Below the pieces are notes generated by a model. The model was not told the DNA's origin, did no database searches, and saw nothing but the letters and a program-made list of their open reading frames with translations. A stretch of 6,196 nt of DNA, from the NCBI GenBank assembly GCA_025356765.1, contig JANXRO010000198.1:1-6196 (forward strand), given 5' to 3'. The translations under genes and the position numbers were made by a program. The stretch comes from Hyphomicrobiales bacterium. GTDB taxonomy: Bacteria > Pseudomonadota > Alphaproteobacteria > Rhizobiales > Aestuariivirgaceae. Positions 5,823 to 6,196 of the stretch are shown in pieces (positions within the stretch are counted from its first letter, which is position 1; every line of letters begins with the position of its first letter).

Positions 5823-6196
5823 GTGACAGAGGCCAAATTCACGCTTGCCATCGGCGGTCTTTCACATGACCAAGCCTTCCAAGAAATGTCAAAGATCGAA
5901 GATCATTTGGCCTTGGATGCTTTGGCCGTTACCATAAACGAAACTGATGAAGCCCAAGCGATTTGGGAAACCGTGGCGTGGTTTGCAACAGAGGCTGAGG
6001 CCGAACAAGCGCGTTTGTTGCTAAACCCCAATGCAGTCATTGCCGCAGTGCCGCAAAAAGATTGGGTGCGAGAATCGCTGCTGGGCCTAAGTCCCGTAAT
6101 GGCTGGGCGTTTTTTTCTTCATGGCAGCCATGATCGCGCCATCCGCCGCGCAGGCGGCATTTCAATAGAGATCGATGCGGGCACAGCGTTTGGCAC
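5823..6196 (+). CDS. prmA: Ribosomal protein L11 methyltransferase, N-terminal part (3' end missing)
   Basis: Only the first 124 codons are in the window. PrmA uses S-adenosylmethionine to trimethylate ribosomal protein L11 in the cytoplasm. The visible part is the L11-recognition domain and the linker into the catalytic domain. It is recognised by DWVRESL (80-86), the motif GRFFLHGSHD (95-104) and IDAGTAFG at the window edge, which in the family runs on into a GTGHH motif. The SAM-binding glycine loop would lie beyond the window. Translation starts at a GTG one base after the TAA of the lipoprotein gene, with no visible Shine-Dalgarno sequence, so it is probably coupled to translation of that gene. 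The next in-frame ATG (codon 22) would delete the start of the recognition domain. Confidence 0.92.
   Translation, partial: MTEAKFTLAIGGLSHDQAFQEMSKIEDHLALDALAVTINETDEAQAIWETVAWFATEAEAEQARLLLNPNAVIAAVPQKDWVRESLLGLSPVMAGRFFLHGSHDRAIRRAGGISIEIDAGTAFG

Overview
The window looks like ordinary chromosomal DNA from an alphaproteobacterium of moderate GC content. This is inferred from three things: the KPDGK-type small repeat domain in the first gene, a perfect full-length CtrA-type box (TTAA-N7-TTAA) before an OmpA-family lipoprotein gene, and the style of the ABC exporter and PrmA proteins. The genus cannot be named from sequence alone. All six genes are on the + strand, and both ends cut through a gene.

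Layout. Positions 1-373 hold the 3' end of a small protein made of a duplicated KPDGK-type module joined by an Ala/Pro/Lys linker, closed by a strong intrinsic terminator (401-430). The 271-base gap that follows carries a cluster of inverted repeats and a weak promoter candidate. Positions 648-1325 encode an outer-membrane beta-barrel protein with a signal peptide and a C-terminal Phe, closed by a second hairpin (1349-1377). Positions 1395-3059 encode a TPR-sulfotransferase fusion. Positions 3176-5059 encode a full-length type IV ABC exporter half-transporter (membrane domain plus ATPase). A 102-base gap with the CtrA-like box precedes an OmpA-family peptidoglycan-binding lipoprotein with a glycine zipper (5162-5821). 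One base later, on a GTG start, begins prmA (ribosomal protein L11 methyltransferase), cut off by the window end after 124 codons.

How the genes relate. Most of them concern the cell envelope: a surface barrel, a probable exporter, and a peptidoglycan-anchored lipoprotein. The sulfotransferase may modify a protein or other acceptor, but its substrate cannot be read from the sequence. The lipoprotein and prmA are probably co-transcribed and translationally coupled. The sulfotransferase and ABC genes are co-directional but 116 bases apart, so an operon is possible and not shown. I found no mobile element, CRISPR array, tRNA or rRNA, and nothing that amounts to a wholly new system. The best leads are the CtrA box, the inverted-repeat cluster before the barrel gene, the internally duplicated first gene, and the TPR-sulfotransferase.
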